Shown one piece after another: positions 1 to 7,801 of a stretch of 64,000 bases of DNA; the stretch's first letter is position 1; every line of letters begins with the position of its first letter. The notes under the pieces are model-generated. The model was not told the DNA's origin and did not search any database. It saw nothing but the letters and a program-made list of their open reading frames with translations. The translations under genes were made by a program, and so were the position numbers. Source of the stretch: SSC4 sp964443225 (lineage in GTDB: Bacteria > Chloroflexota > Anaerolineae > SSC4 > Amarolineaceae); the NCBI GenBank assembly GCA_964443225.1, contig CAYUCC010000001.1:88920-152919 (forward strand), in the 5' to 3' direction.

Positions 1-1720
1 GAATCTCGGCGTCGTAGCCCGCCGCTTTGAAGGCATCCTGGAAACGCTTTTGATCCTGGACCCAGCGCGGCTCGTCGGTGGTTGGCAGAACGACCCCCAC
101 AGCCAGTTTGCCGGAAGACGCCTGTGAACTGGCGGGCCGGGTCGCAGCGCTCACCTGGTAATAGCCGGAGTCGATGACGGCGGCTTTGACACTCGCCTTA
201 TCGAGCGAGATTACCGGCGCCTGCAGGGTAGGAACGTCGATGGCGCCGTTGTTGAACTTCCCGCTGACAGCCGGTGCCTGACCTTTGAGCAGGGACACCG
301 CGGCATCCACCGTGGCCTGGACCAGGGTGCGAACGTCCTTGAAAACGGTCATCGACTGCTTGCCATCCAGGATGTACTGAACCGACGTTTCCTCGGCGTC
401 CTGGCCGGTGATCAGGAAGCTCTTGACGTCCGGGTCGGCCGCGAACTCATCGCCAATCGCGCGGGCGGTATTGTCGTTCGGCGCAAGGATAAAGACACTA
501 CCTTTGTCGGCTGCCGTGGCGATGTTCAGATTGAATTGGGCCAGGTTCCTGGCGGTGTGACCGTCCCAGTTCGTGGTCACCTGGCCAAAGATCGCATTCT
601 GCTGCTCGCGGGTTAGGCGAGGGTTGGCCTGCAGGCTGACAGCCTGGCTCGAATTTTTGATGACGAACGTGCCATCTGCAATCTTGGGCTGCAGAACACC
701 CCACGCACCCTCGAAGAAGAAAAAGGCATTGTTGTCGGTTGCCGCACCGGTGTACAAATACAGCGGATTGCCCTGGCCGGTGGCATGATCGACCAGGTAC
801 TGCGCCTGCTGCGCGCCCACAGCGATGCTGTCGAAGGTCACGTAGTAGTCGATGGCTGGGGTGTCGGTGATCATCCGGTCGTACGAGATGACCTTGACGC
901 CGGCCGCTTTGGCTGCTTCGACAGCGGCGGCGGTTGTTCTGAAGAGATTGCGTTGTCGGGTGGGGTAGATATTGTTGATTTCGCGCCCGACCATGTGTTT
1001 GATCAGCACATATTCGGACACTTCACCTTTGTGGGCATCCAGGGTGCAAATGGTCTGTCCGTCGCGCAGCACCGTGACCGTGTCGGCAATGGCAATCACT
1101 TCTTTCAGCTTGTGTGAAATCATGATGCAGGTCACGCCGTGCTGTTTGAGCTCGCGAATCAAGTCGAGCAGGTTGTCGCTGTCATCCTCGTTGAGCGCAG
1201 CCGTCGGCTCGTCCAGGATCAGCAGCTTCACTTCTTTGCTCAACGCTTTGGCGATCTCGATCAGCTGCTGTTTGCCAACACCCAGTTCTTTGACTTTGGT
1301 GCCCGGGTTGACGTTGAGGCGCACGCGCTGAATTGCCTCGTTGGCGCGCCGAATCGTCTCATTCCAGTCGATGCGAAAGCCCTTTTTGATCTCGTTGCCC
1401 ACGAAGATGTTTTCGTAGACCGTCATGTCGGGGACCAGCGCAAGCTCCTGGTAGATGATGGCAATCCCAACCCTCTCGCTGTCGGCGATGCCTGAGAACT
1501 TCTGCACCTCCCCATTGAACAGGATGTCACCCCCGTACGAGCCGTGCGGGTAGACCCCGCTCAGCACTTTCATGAGCGTCGATTTGCCAGCGCCATTTTC
1601 GCCGACCAGGCAGTGAATCTCACCGGCCGCCACGCTGAAGGTGACGTTGTTCAGCGCTTTGACGCCCGGAAATTCCTTGATAATGTTTCTCATCTCTAGA
1701 ATTGGAGGTCGATCGGCCAT
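1..1720 (-). CDS. Chimeric sugar ABC ATPase fused to sugar-binding domains (partial, runs off left edge)
   Basis: The frame is open without a stop from an ATG at 1720 to the window edge (573 codons visible). Residues 1-255 are a complete XylG/MglA-type ATPase domain: Walker A GENGAGKS at about 40-47, a YQEL Q-loop, an LGVGKQQ-type signature, Walker B LILDEP at about 167-172, and the GREINNIYPT end of the first ATPase domain. At about residue 260 (base 940) it passes directly into the middle of a periplasmic sugar-binding domain (TTAAAVEAAKAAGVKVISYD), missing that domain's first ~68 residues. Near base 130 a second binding domain begins (GVVLPTTDEPRW). The second ATPase domain normally present in XylG is absent. 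No signal peptide lies before the binding domains, so they would stay in the cytoplasm. The binding part is clearly diverged from the neighbouring lipoprotein. It is either a recombination product or an assembly join; function is doubtful. Confidence 0.75.
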   Translation of the reverse strand, partial: MADRPPILEMRNIIKEFPGVKALNNVTFSVAAGEIHCLVGENGAGKSTLMKVLSGVYPHGSYGGDILFNGEVQKFSGIADSERVGIAIIYQELALVPDMTVYENIFVGNEIKKGFRIDWNETIRRANEAIQRVRLNVNPGTKVKELGVGKQQLIEIAKALSKEVKLLILDEPTAALNEDDSDNLLDLIRELKQHGVTCIMISHKLKEVIAIADTVTVLRDGQTICTLDAHKGEVSEYVLIKHMVGREINNIYPTRQRNLFRTTAAAVEAAKAAGVKVISYDRMITDTPAIDYYVTFDSIAVGAQQAQYLVDHATGQGNPLYLYTGAATDNNAFFFFEGAWGVLQPKIADGTFVIKNSSQAVSLQANPRLTREQQNAIFGQVTTNWDGHTARNLAQFNLNIATAADKGSVFILAPNDNTARAIGDEFAADPDVKSFLITGQDAEETSVQYILDGKQSMTVFKDVRTLVQATVDAAVSLLKGQAPAVSGKFNNGAIDVPTLQAPVISLDKASVKAAVIDSGYYQVSAATRPASSQASSGKLAVGVVLPTTDEPRWVQDQKRFQDAFKAAGYDAEI

Positions 1721-1770
1721 AGCGGCTTCTCCTATAGAGTGAAGAATAAAGGAAGGAATCATTCCAAAAA

Positions 1771-1864
1771 CAGCGGAAGTCTCGCAGCACAGAACCAAAC
1801 GCACGAGCTGGCCGAAAACGACTGGCCAGGGTGTGGGTCGGCTGCAGGCGGGAGACTTCCGCTG
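1771..1864 (-). other. Long inverted repeat in the binding-protein/ATPase spacer
   Basis: Bases 1771-1783 and 1852-1864 are perfect 13-base inverted repeats (CAGCGGAAGTCTC and its complement). They enclose a smaller hairpin, CTGGCC at 1808-1813 against GGCCAG at 1824-1829. With the two hairpins nearer the lipoprotein gene they make most of the 244-base spacer foldable as RNA. Such structures between a binding-protein gene and downstream transporter genes often protect the upstream message or reduce read-through. That role is inferred. Confidence 0.5.
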
Positions 1865-1882
1865 TTCGAACTTCGACAGGCG

Positions 1883-1909
1883 CACGACGTGTCAATCGAA
1901 CACGTCGTG
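1883..1909 (-). other. Perfect 10-bp hairpin
   Basis: CACGACGTGT at 1883-1892 is complementary to ACACGTCGTG at 1900-1909, with a 7-base loop. It sits just after the terminator-like hairpin downstream of the binding-protein gene. Confidence 0.5.
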
Positions 1910-1912
1910 ATG

Positions 1913-1948
1913 GCAAGAATAGTGATGGCGTGCCATCACTATTCTTGC
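1913..1948 (-). terminator. 17-bp stem hairpin after the binding-protein gene
   Basis: Bases 1913-1929 and 1932-1948 are perfect complements separated by two bases. The hairpin begins 17 bases past the stop codon of the tandem binding-protein gene. It lacks a long U-run, so it may act as an attenuator or 3' stabiliser rather than a full terminator, leaving more binding protein than ATPase. Confidence 0.6.
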
Positions 1949-1964
1949 TGAGATGATCTACCGC

Positions 1965-4169
1965 TTACTCGATGCCGGTGAACTCGGCGCAATCGTAGTA
2001 GCCAGAATCGCAGATCGCTGCCTTGAGATTGTCCTGGGTGACGGTCACGATCGCCGACGGCTTGGCCGGGATGTCGGCCGCGCCGTTGTTGTACGTGTTC
2101 GTCTGCTCGGGCGTGCCACCACTGAGGAAGGCGACCGCTGCCGTGATGGCGTCATCGACCAGGGTGCGCACGTCCTTCAGGACCGTCATCTGCTGCTTGC
2201 CATCGGCGATGTACTGCACCGAGGCCTTCTCGGCGTCCTGACCGGTGATGAAGTACTCGGTCACGTCGCCGTCAGCGGCGAAGACGTCGGCGATGGCGCG
2301 GGCCGTACCGTCGTTCGGTGCCGCAATGAAGACCTTGCCCTTGGCAGCAGCATCAGCCGCCGTCAGGTTGGCCTCGGCCAGGTTCTTGGCCGTGTTGAAG
2401 TCCCAGTTCGTCGTGACCTGGTTGATGATCGTGGCCATCTCGTCGCGGGTCAGCGTCGCCTTGTCCTTGGCGGCCACGGCCTCGCTCGAGTTCTGCACCA
2501 CGAACGTGCCGTCAGCGATCTTGGGCTGCAGCTTGTTCCAGGCACCTTCGAAGAACAGGAAGGCGTTGTTGTCCGTCGGCGCACCGGCGTACAGGTACAG
2601 GTTGTTCCCCGTCCCCGTCGCATTGTCGATCAGGTACTGGCCCCAGGCCTCACCTACCGCCACGCTGTCGAACGTCACGTAGTAGTCCACCGCTTCGGTG
2701 TCGCGGATCAGACGGTCGTAGGAGATGACCTTGACACCGGCCTCGCGCGCCTCTTCAGCCGCCGCAGCTGCCGCCGTCCCGTCGTGCGGGGTGATGATCA
2801 GTACCTTCACACCCTTGCTGATCAACGACTCGACGTTTGTCTTCTCCGTCGCCGAGCTGCCCTGGCTGAACAGAATCTCGACCTCGTAACCGGCCTTCGT
2901 CAGCGCATCCTTGAAACGCGCTTCGTCCTGCAGCCAGCGCGGCTCATCCTTCGTCGGCAGTACGATGCCAACACTGCCGCCGGCAGGCGGCGTAGTTCCG
3001 CCACCATCCAGGCCGGTGAAGTCAGAGGCCGGGTAGTAGCCGGAATCGATGATCGCTTCCTTGAGGTTGTCCTGGGTGACGGTCACGATCGCCGACGGTT
3101 TGGCCGGAATGTCGGCCGCGCCGTTGTTGTACGTGTTCGTCTGTTCGGGCGTGCCACCACTGAGGAAGGCGACCGCCGCCGTGATGGCGTCATCGACCAG
3201 GGTGCGCACGTCCTTGAGGACCGTCATCTGCTGCTTACCGTCGATGATGTACTGCACCGAGGCCTTCTCGGCGTCCTGACCGGTGATGAAGTACTCGGTC
3301 ACGTCGCCGTCAGCGGCGAAGACGTCGGCGATGGCGCGGGCCGTACCGTCGTTCGGTGCCGCAATGAAGACCTTGCCCTTGGCAGCAGCATCAGCCGCCG
3401 TCAGGTTGGCCTCGGCCAGGTTCTTGGCCGTGTTGAAGTCCCAGTTCGTCGTGACCTGGTTGATGATCGTGGCCATCTCGTCGCGGGTCAGCGTCGCCTT
3501 GTCCTTGGCGGCCACGGCCTCGCTCGAGTTCTGCACCACGAACGTGCCGTCAGCGATCTTGGGCTGCAGCTTGTTCCAGGCACCTTCGAAGAACAGGAAG
3601 GCGTTGTTGTCCGTCGGCGCACCGGCGTACAGGTACAGGTTGTTCCCCGTCCCCGTCGCATTGTCGATCAGGTACTGGCCCCAGGCCTCACCTACCGCCA
3701 CGCTGTCGAACGTCACGTAGTAGTCCACCGCTTCGGTGTCGCGGATCAGACGGTCGTAGGAGATGACCTTGACACCGGCCTCGCGCGCCTCTTCAGCCGC
3801 CGCAGCTGCCGCCGTCCCGTCGTGCGGGGTGATGATCAGTACCTTCACACCCTTGCTGATCAACGACTCGACGTTTGTCTTCTCCGTCGCCGAGCTGCCC
3901 TGGCTGAACAGAATCTCGACCTCGTAACCGGCCTTCGTCAGCGCATCCTTGAAACGCGCTTCGTCCTGCAGCCAGCGCGGCTCATCCTTCGTCGGCAGTA
4001 CGATGCCAACGCTGCCGCCTTCGGTCGGCGGCGGCGCGGTTGGTTCAGTGACAGCCGGTGTCTCGGCCGGGGCCGTTGTGGCAGGTGCAGTGCCGCCGCA
4101 GGCTGCCAGCAGCATCGATGCTAATACGAGGATAGTCACGAGGACCAACCCGTAGGGCTTACGATTCAT
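1965..4169 (-). CDS. Lipoprotein sugar-binding protein with two tandem XylF/ChvE-like domains
   Basis: A 734-residue extracellular lipoprotein that should capture a monosaccharide for an ABC importer. It starts with a basic N-terminus, a hydrophobic stretch and a lipobox LLAAC with the lipidated Cys at residue 24, followed by an Ala/Thr/Pro-rich linker. Two type I periplasmic-binding domains follow, about residues 52-385 and 398-732, each with GIVLPTKDEPRW, the KGVKVLIITPHDG loop, VISYDRLI, an LYLYAGAPTDNNA loop and FITGQDAE. Ordinary XylF/ChvE proteins have one domain of about 330 residues, so this is twice the usual size. The copies are spaced exactly 346 codons apart and are identical in DNA over 765 bases. 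A strong promoter and a 200-base leader lie upstream; the chimeric ATPase gene follows. No permease gene is present in the window. Confidence 0.9.
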   Translation of the reverse strand: MNRKPYGLVLVTILVLASMLLAACGGTAPATTAPAETPAVTEPTAPPPTEGGSVGIVLPTKDEPRWLQDEARFKDALTKAGYEVEILFSQGSSATEKTNVESLISKGVKVLIITPHDGTAAAAAAEEAREAGVKVISYDRLIRDTEAVDYYVTFDSVAVGEAWGQYLIDNATGTGNNLYLYAGAPTDNNAFLFFEGAWNKLQPKIADGTFVVQNSSEAVAAKDKATLTRDEMATIINQVTTNWDFNTAKNLAEANLTAADAAAKGKVFIAAPNDGTARAIADVFAADGDVTEYFITGQDAEKASVQYIIDGKQQMTVLKDVRTLVDDAITAAVAFLSGGTPEQTNTYNNGAADIPAKPSAIVTVTQDNLKEAIIDSGYYPASDFTGLDGGGTTPPAGGSVGIVLPTKDEPRWLQDEARFKDALTKAGYEVEILFSQGSSATEKTNVESLISKGVKVLIITPHDGTAAAAAAEEAREAGVKVISYDRLIRDTEAVDYYVTFDSVAVGEAWGQYLIDNATGTGNNLYLYAGAPTDNNAFLFFEGAWNKLQPKIADGTFVVQNSSEAVAAKDKATLTRDEMATIINQVTTNWDFNTAKNLAEANLTAADAAAKGKVFIAAPNDGTARAIADVFAADGDVTEYFITGQDAEKASVQYIADGKQQMTVLKDVRTLVDDAITAAVAFLSGGTPEQTNTYNNGAADIPAKPSAIVTVTQDNLKAAICDSGYYDCAEFTGIE
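1990..4010 (-). repeat. Tandem direct repeat, unit 1038 bp, within the binding-protein gene
   Basis: Bases 2208-2972 and 3246-4010 match without a difference by eye (765 bp). The flanking 200 bases on the low-coordinate side (about 1990-2207 against 3028-3245) are similar with scattered changes. The offset is 1038 bases, or 346 codons, so the reading frame is kept. The mosaic of identical and diverged parts suggests recent gene conversion between older duplicated domains. Confidence 0.9.
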
Positions 4170-4374
4170 TTCTCTCTCCTTAGTAACTCTTGTTGATTAG
4201 TGTGCAGATCGGTACGCAAGACTGTCTTGGATGTTGTGCTGTGAGGATATACCACCTCCCTTGGCTCGTCATTGGCAGGGACGTTCGATCTGTGGGCCAG
4301 ATCGTGGTTGGGATCGCTGCGCCACACCGCGCAGGTGAGTGTCATGTGAAGAATGTGCTTAAATCGACATGTTG

Positions 4375-4403
4375 ATTATACACCTATTGTCGAAAAATGT
4401 TAA
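4375..4403 (-). promoter_or_regulatory. Sigma-70-type promoter of the tandem binding-protein gene
   Basis: On the minus strand, -35 TTAACA (4403-4398), a 17-base spacer and a perfect -10 TATAAT (4380-4375). Transcription would begin near 4368 and give a leader of about 200 bases. The leader contains the short inverted repeat CGATCTG...CAGATCG near 4289-4307, a possible operator or stem. Confidence 0.7.
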
Positions 4404-4442
4404 ATCTATTGGGCAATATTCCGTTTTCCCACCTGAACCGTA

Positions 4443-4509
4443 GAGCCTATCCGAATAACTGTCCCCAGGCGCCTTATTGAGGCGAATATGCGGTTATTCG
4501 GATGGGCTC
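4443..4509. repeat. 67-bp imperfect palindrome, MITE-like
   Basis: GAGCCTATCCGAATAAC at 4443-4459 faces its complement at 4493-4509 with one mismatch (17 bp). An inner hairpin (CGCC...GGCG) is nested between. The ends resemble terminal inverted repeats starting GAGCC seen in IS5-family elements, but there is no transposase and no clear target duplication. The 4190-4684 gap otherwise holds the promoter above and the upstream region of dinG, including a possible -10 TACAAT at 4560-4565. Confidence 0.45.
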
Positions 4510-4684
4510 TTGGAAGCGTACGCCGTCGTCTCGATTTCGCCAGCTGACCCGATGTGCGCTACAATACGCTGTCAGTGCACACATCCAGATTCTGCGGTTC
4601 ATGGTGCTGGGCGGCAGGGTAACGCGGCAGCAACCCTCGTGTTTTACGCACCGGCACAGCACCGCCTAGAAATGAGCACAACCT

Positions 4685-7528
4685 ATGTCCCTCTCGTGTG
4701 TGGCCCTGGACCTGGAAACCACCGGTCTGGAGGCCGAACGCGATGCCATCATCGAGATCGGCTGTGTCAAGCTGATCGACGGTCGTATCGTGGCTGAATG
4801 GACCTCCCTGGTCAATCCGGGACGGCCTATTCCGTTGAAGATCACGCAGCTCACCGGCATCAGTGACGCCGACGTCGCCGATGCGCCGTCCCTACGCCAC
4901 GTCGGCCACGAGCTGACCCGTTTCATCGGCACGCTGCCCGTCGTGGGTCACAACGTGGGCTTCGACCTGGGCTTCATGCAGGTGCGCGGGCTGTACCACG
5001 ACAACCCGGCGGTCGACACGTTCGAGCTGGCCTCGCTGCTGCTGCCCCGCCAGGACCGTTACACGCTGGGCAGCCTGGCCGCAACCTTCGCCATTCAGCT
5101 GCCCGATGCGCACCGCGCTCTGGCAGATGCGCGGGCCAGCATGAGCCTGCTGCTCGCCCTGGTCGACTATGGCAGCCGGCTGCCACTGGACCTGTTGGCC
5201 GAAATCGTTAAACTGAGCGGGCGCAGCCAATGGCCGCTGGTTCCGCTGTTCCGCGAGATGGCCGCGCAGGCCGCGACGCAGGCAACGAATACCTCGTCAC
5301 GCCGCGGCCGCCAGGTTGTCCCCGGCCGCGCGACCTGGACGAGTGGCGAGCTGCCGGAACCCCTGAACCCGCGCCGCGTCGCACAGTCAATCGATGAGGA
5401 TGCACTGGCCGCTCTCCTGGCCCCCACTGGCCCGGCGGCCGCGGTCTTCCCCGGCTACGAATACCGTCCCCAACAGGTCGACATGCTGCGCGCCGTGGCG
5501 GGGGCGCTCAACCAACGCGAACACCTGCTCGTCGAAGCGGGTACCGGCACCGGGAAATCACTCGCTTACCTGCTGCCCGCGGCACAGTTTGCCGTGCAGA
5601 ACGGCAAACGGGTCGTGGTGTCGACCAATACCATCAACCTGCAGGACCAGCTCTTCCTCAAGGACATTCCCGACCTGCAGCAGCTGCTGCCGGTTCCTTT
5701 CACGGCGGCCCTCGTCAAAGGGCGGAGCAACTACCTCTGCCCGCGGCGCTTCAACCATCTGCGCACGCGCCCCGACTTGACCGACGACGAGCTGCGGATG
5801 GTGGTGCGCAGCCTGATCTGGCTGCAGCATACCCAGACCGGCGATCGTGATGAGCTGCGTTTCATCAACAACAACGAACAGGCCGCCTGGAACCGCATCT
5901 GCGCCGACCGTGATCTGTGCACCGCCAGCCACTGCCAGGAGTTGGACGGTGGGCCCTGCTTTTTCTACCGTGCGCGCGCCGAGGCCGAAGGTGGCCACCT
6001 GGTCATCGTCAACCACGCGCTGCTGTTGAGCGACATCGTGGCCGACAACCGCGTGCTGCCCGCCTACCAGCACCTGGTGATCGACGAGGCGCACCACCTG
6101 GTCGATGCGATCACCCAACAGCTGGGCTTCAGCCTGAACGGTGCCGCGATTACGGCCCTGCTCAACGAACTGCAGCCGCCGCCCGGTGGACGCGGCCGTG
6201 GCCTGCTCAGCGAGGCGCAGATGTCGCTGGCCACCCTGGCCCCGAACGGGCACAACCAGGCCCTGGTGTGGGTGGCGCGCGCCCAGGACCAGGTCGAGGC
6301 ATGCCGTACGCGCCTACCCGATTTTTGGCAGACCGTGCAGGGATTCGTCGCCGAGACGGGTCACGACAGTGCCCATTACGATGCCCGCGTGCGCCTGACG
6401 TCGGGCACACGCGCCCAACCGATGTGGGACCGCGTGGAGATTCAGTGGGAAAACCTGGCCCTGCACCTGCGCAAGGCAGCCGAGGCGGTCGAGCGCCTGC
6501 ACGAGGCATGCGCCGCCGCCACCCAACAGAACTCGGGCGACTTCGAGGCCCTGGCCACCGACCTGGGTGCCGCCGCCCGCCGTGTACGCGAACTGGATGC
6601 CCAGGTCACAGCGTTGATCAGCCAGCCCGATACCAACGGCATCTACTGGATTGGCCAGACCGCCGAAAACGAGCGGGCCCCCGCCGATCCCCTGCTGCGC
6701 CTGTCGCTGCACGCAGCGCCGCTGCACGTCGGCGGCCTGGTTGATCAGCATTTCCTGCGCACCAAAGAAGTGGTGATCCTCACCTCGGCCACGCTGCGCA
6801 CCGCCGGTTCCTTCGATTTTCTGGCCGATCGGCTGCACATGGGGGATGAGCCGGCCCTGGCGGTGGGATCACCCTTCGACTACACCGCCTCGACGCTGCT
6901 CTACCTGCCAACCGACGTGCCCGAACCGAACGCGACGGGTTACCAGCAGGCCGTCGAGCGCACGATCGTCGAGACCGCACGCGCCACCGGCGGACGCATG
7001 CTCGTGCTGTTCACGGCCTACAACCAGCTCAAACGGACGCACGGCGTGATTGCGCCGCTGCTGGCACTGGACGACATCGTGGTCTACGAGCAGGGGGGCG
7101 GCACCTCGCGCCGCCAGCTCATGGAGAACTTCAAGACCTCCGAGCGGGCCGTGCTCCTGGGCACGCGCAGTTTCTGGGAAGGGGTGGATATTGTGGGAGA
7201 TGCGCTGAGCTGCCTGGTGATCGTACGCCTGCCGTTTGCCGTGCCCAACGATCCCGTATTTGCAGCGCGCAGCGAGACGTTCGACGAGCCATTCATGCAC
7301 TACGCCGTGCCGGATGCCATTCTGCGCTTTCGGCAGGGTTTTGGCCGGCTCATCCGCAGCAAGACCGACCGCGGCGTCTGCGTCGTGCTCGATCGGCGCG
7401 TATTGAGCAAAAATTACGGCCAGCAGTTCATCGATTCGCTGCCGGCGTGCACGACCGTGCGTGGTCCGCTGGCGAATATCCCGGCACAGGCGGGAGAGTG
7501 GTTGGGGATGCAGACCCCTCGATCCTGA
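4685..7528 (+). CDS. dinG: DinG-family helicase with N-terminal 3'-5' exonuclease domain
   Basis: A 947-residue protein combining a DnaQ-like exonuclease with an XPD/DinG-type superfamily 2 helicase, as in Firmicutes DinG. Residues 1-165 form the exonuclease: DLETTG at 9-14 (two catalytic acids), later GHNVGFDLGF and HRALADA giving the remaining acidic residues and His. The helicase has Walker A EAGTGTGKS at 284-292 and a DEAH box (VIDEAHHL) near 466. Between them are four cysteines (YLC, then DRDLC, SHC and GPCFF) placed as in the iron-sulfur cluster of E. coli DinG and XPD, which B. subtilis DinG lacks. The C-terminus has the RQGFGRLIRSKTDRG motif VI. It is expected to act in DNA repair and resolution of R-loops. 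It is followed by repeats, not by an operon partner. Confidence 0.93.
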   Translation: MSLSCVALDLETTGLEAERDAIIEIGCVKLIDGRIVAEWTSLVNPGRPIPLKITQLTGISDADVADAPSLRHVGHELTRFIGTLPVVGHNVGFDLGFMQVRGLYHDNPAVDTFELASLLLPRQDRYTLGSLAATFAIQLPDAHRALADARASMSLLLALVDYGSRLPLDLLAEIVKLSGRSQWPLVPLFREMAAQAATQATNTSSRRGRQVVPGRATWTSGELPEPLNPRRVAQSIDEDALAALLAPTGPAAAVFPGYEYRPQQVDMLRAVAGALNQREHLLVEAGTGTGKSLAYLLPAAQFAVQNGKRVVVSTNTINLQDQLFLKDIPDLQQLLPVPFTAALVKGRSNYLCPRRFNHLRTRPDLTDDELRMVVRSLIWLQHTQTGDRDELRFINNNEQAAWNRICADRDLCTASHCQELDGGPCFFYRARAEAEGGHLVIVNHALLLSDIVADNRVLPAYQHLVIDEAHHLVDAITQQLGFSLNGAAITALLNELQPPPGGRGRGLLSEAQMSLATLAPNGHNQALVWVARAQDQVEACRTRLPDFWQTVQGFVAETGHDSAHYDARVRLTSGTRAQPMWDRVEIQWENLALHLRKAAEAVERLHEACAAATQQNSGDFEALATDLGAAARRVRELDAQVTALISQPDTNGIYWIGQTAENERAPADPLLRLSLHAAPLHVGGLVDQHFLRTKEVVILTSATLRTAGSFDFLADRLHMGDEPALAVGSPFDYTASTLLYLPTDVPEPNATGYQQAVERTIVETARATGGRMLVLFTAYNQLKRTHGVIAPLLALDDIVVYEQGGGTSRRQLMENFKTSERAVLLGTRSFWEGVDIVGDALSCLVIVRLPFAVPNDPVFAARSETFDEPFMHYAVPDAILRFRQGFGRLIRSKTDRGVCVVLDRRVLSKNYGQQFIDSLPACTTVRGPLANIPAQAGEWLGMQTPRS

Positions 7529-7570
7529 GGAGGACCACACGTTCGTTTGGCACAACGGTCTCGATGGCAC

Positions 7571-7749
7571 GGGTCCGCACCTGGGAATTCCAAATGTAGC
7601 CAACCATCTTAACCACAAAGGGCACACAGGACGCAAAAAATCGCTTGTTTGATTGCTTTCGTGCCGCAGCTTTGTGTCCTATGCGCTCTATGTGGTCAAC
7701 GCTGGGCTACATTTGGAATTGCTGGGTCCGCACCTGGGGGTGCGGACCC
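7571..7749. repeat. Nested inverted-repeat element with GGTCCGCACC hairpins
   Basis: AATTCCAAATGTAGCC at 7586-7601 is perfectly inverted at 7705-7720. Inside, ACCACAAAGGGCACACAGGAC and GTGTCCTATGCGCTCTATGTGGT form a weaker inner inverted repeat. Outside, GGGTCCGCACCTGG occurs at 7571-7584 and again at 7724-7737, the second as an 11-bp hairpin (7724-7734/7739-7749). A further related hairpin GCCGCACC/GGTGCGGC is at 7773-7792. The array fills the 7529-7801 gap between two convergent genes, where it may also terminate transcription. Confidence 0.6.
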
Positions 7750-7801
7750 CTCATCCCCAACGAAGCACGGGGGCCGCACCCCCAGGTGCGGCACGACAGG
7801 T

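Noticed and set aside
1953..4124. Long plus-strand open frame of 723 codons
   Set aside because: It is the antisense shadow of the tandem binding-protein gene, which has a lipobox, known domains and a strong promoter on the other strand.
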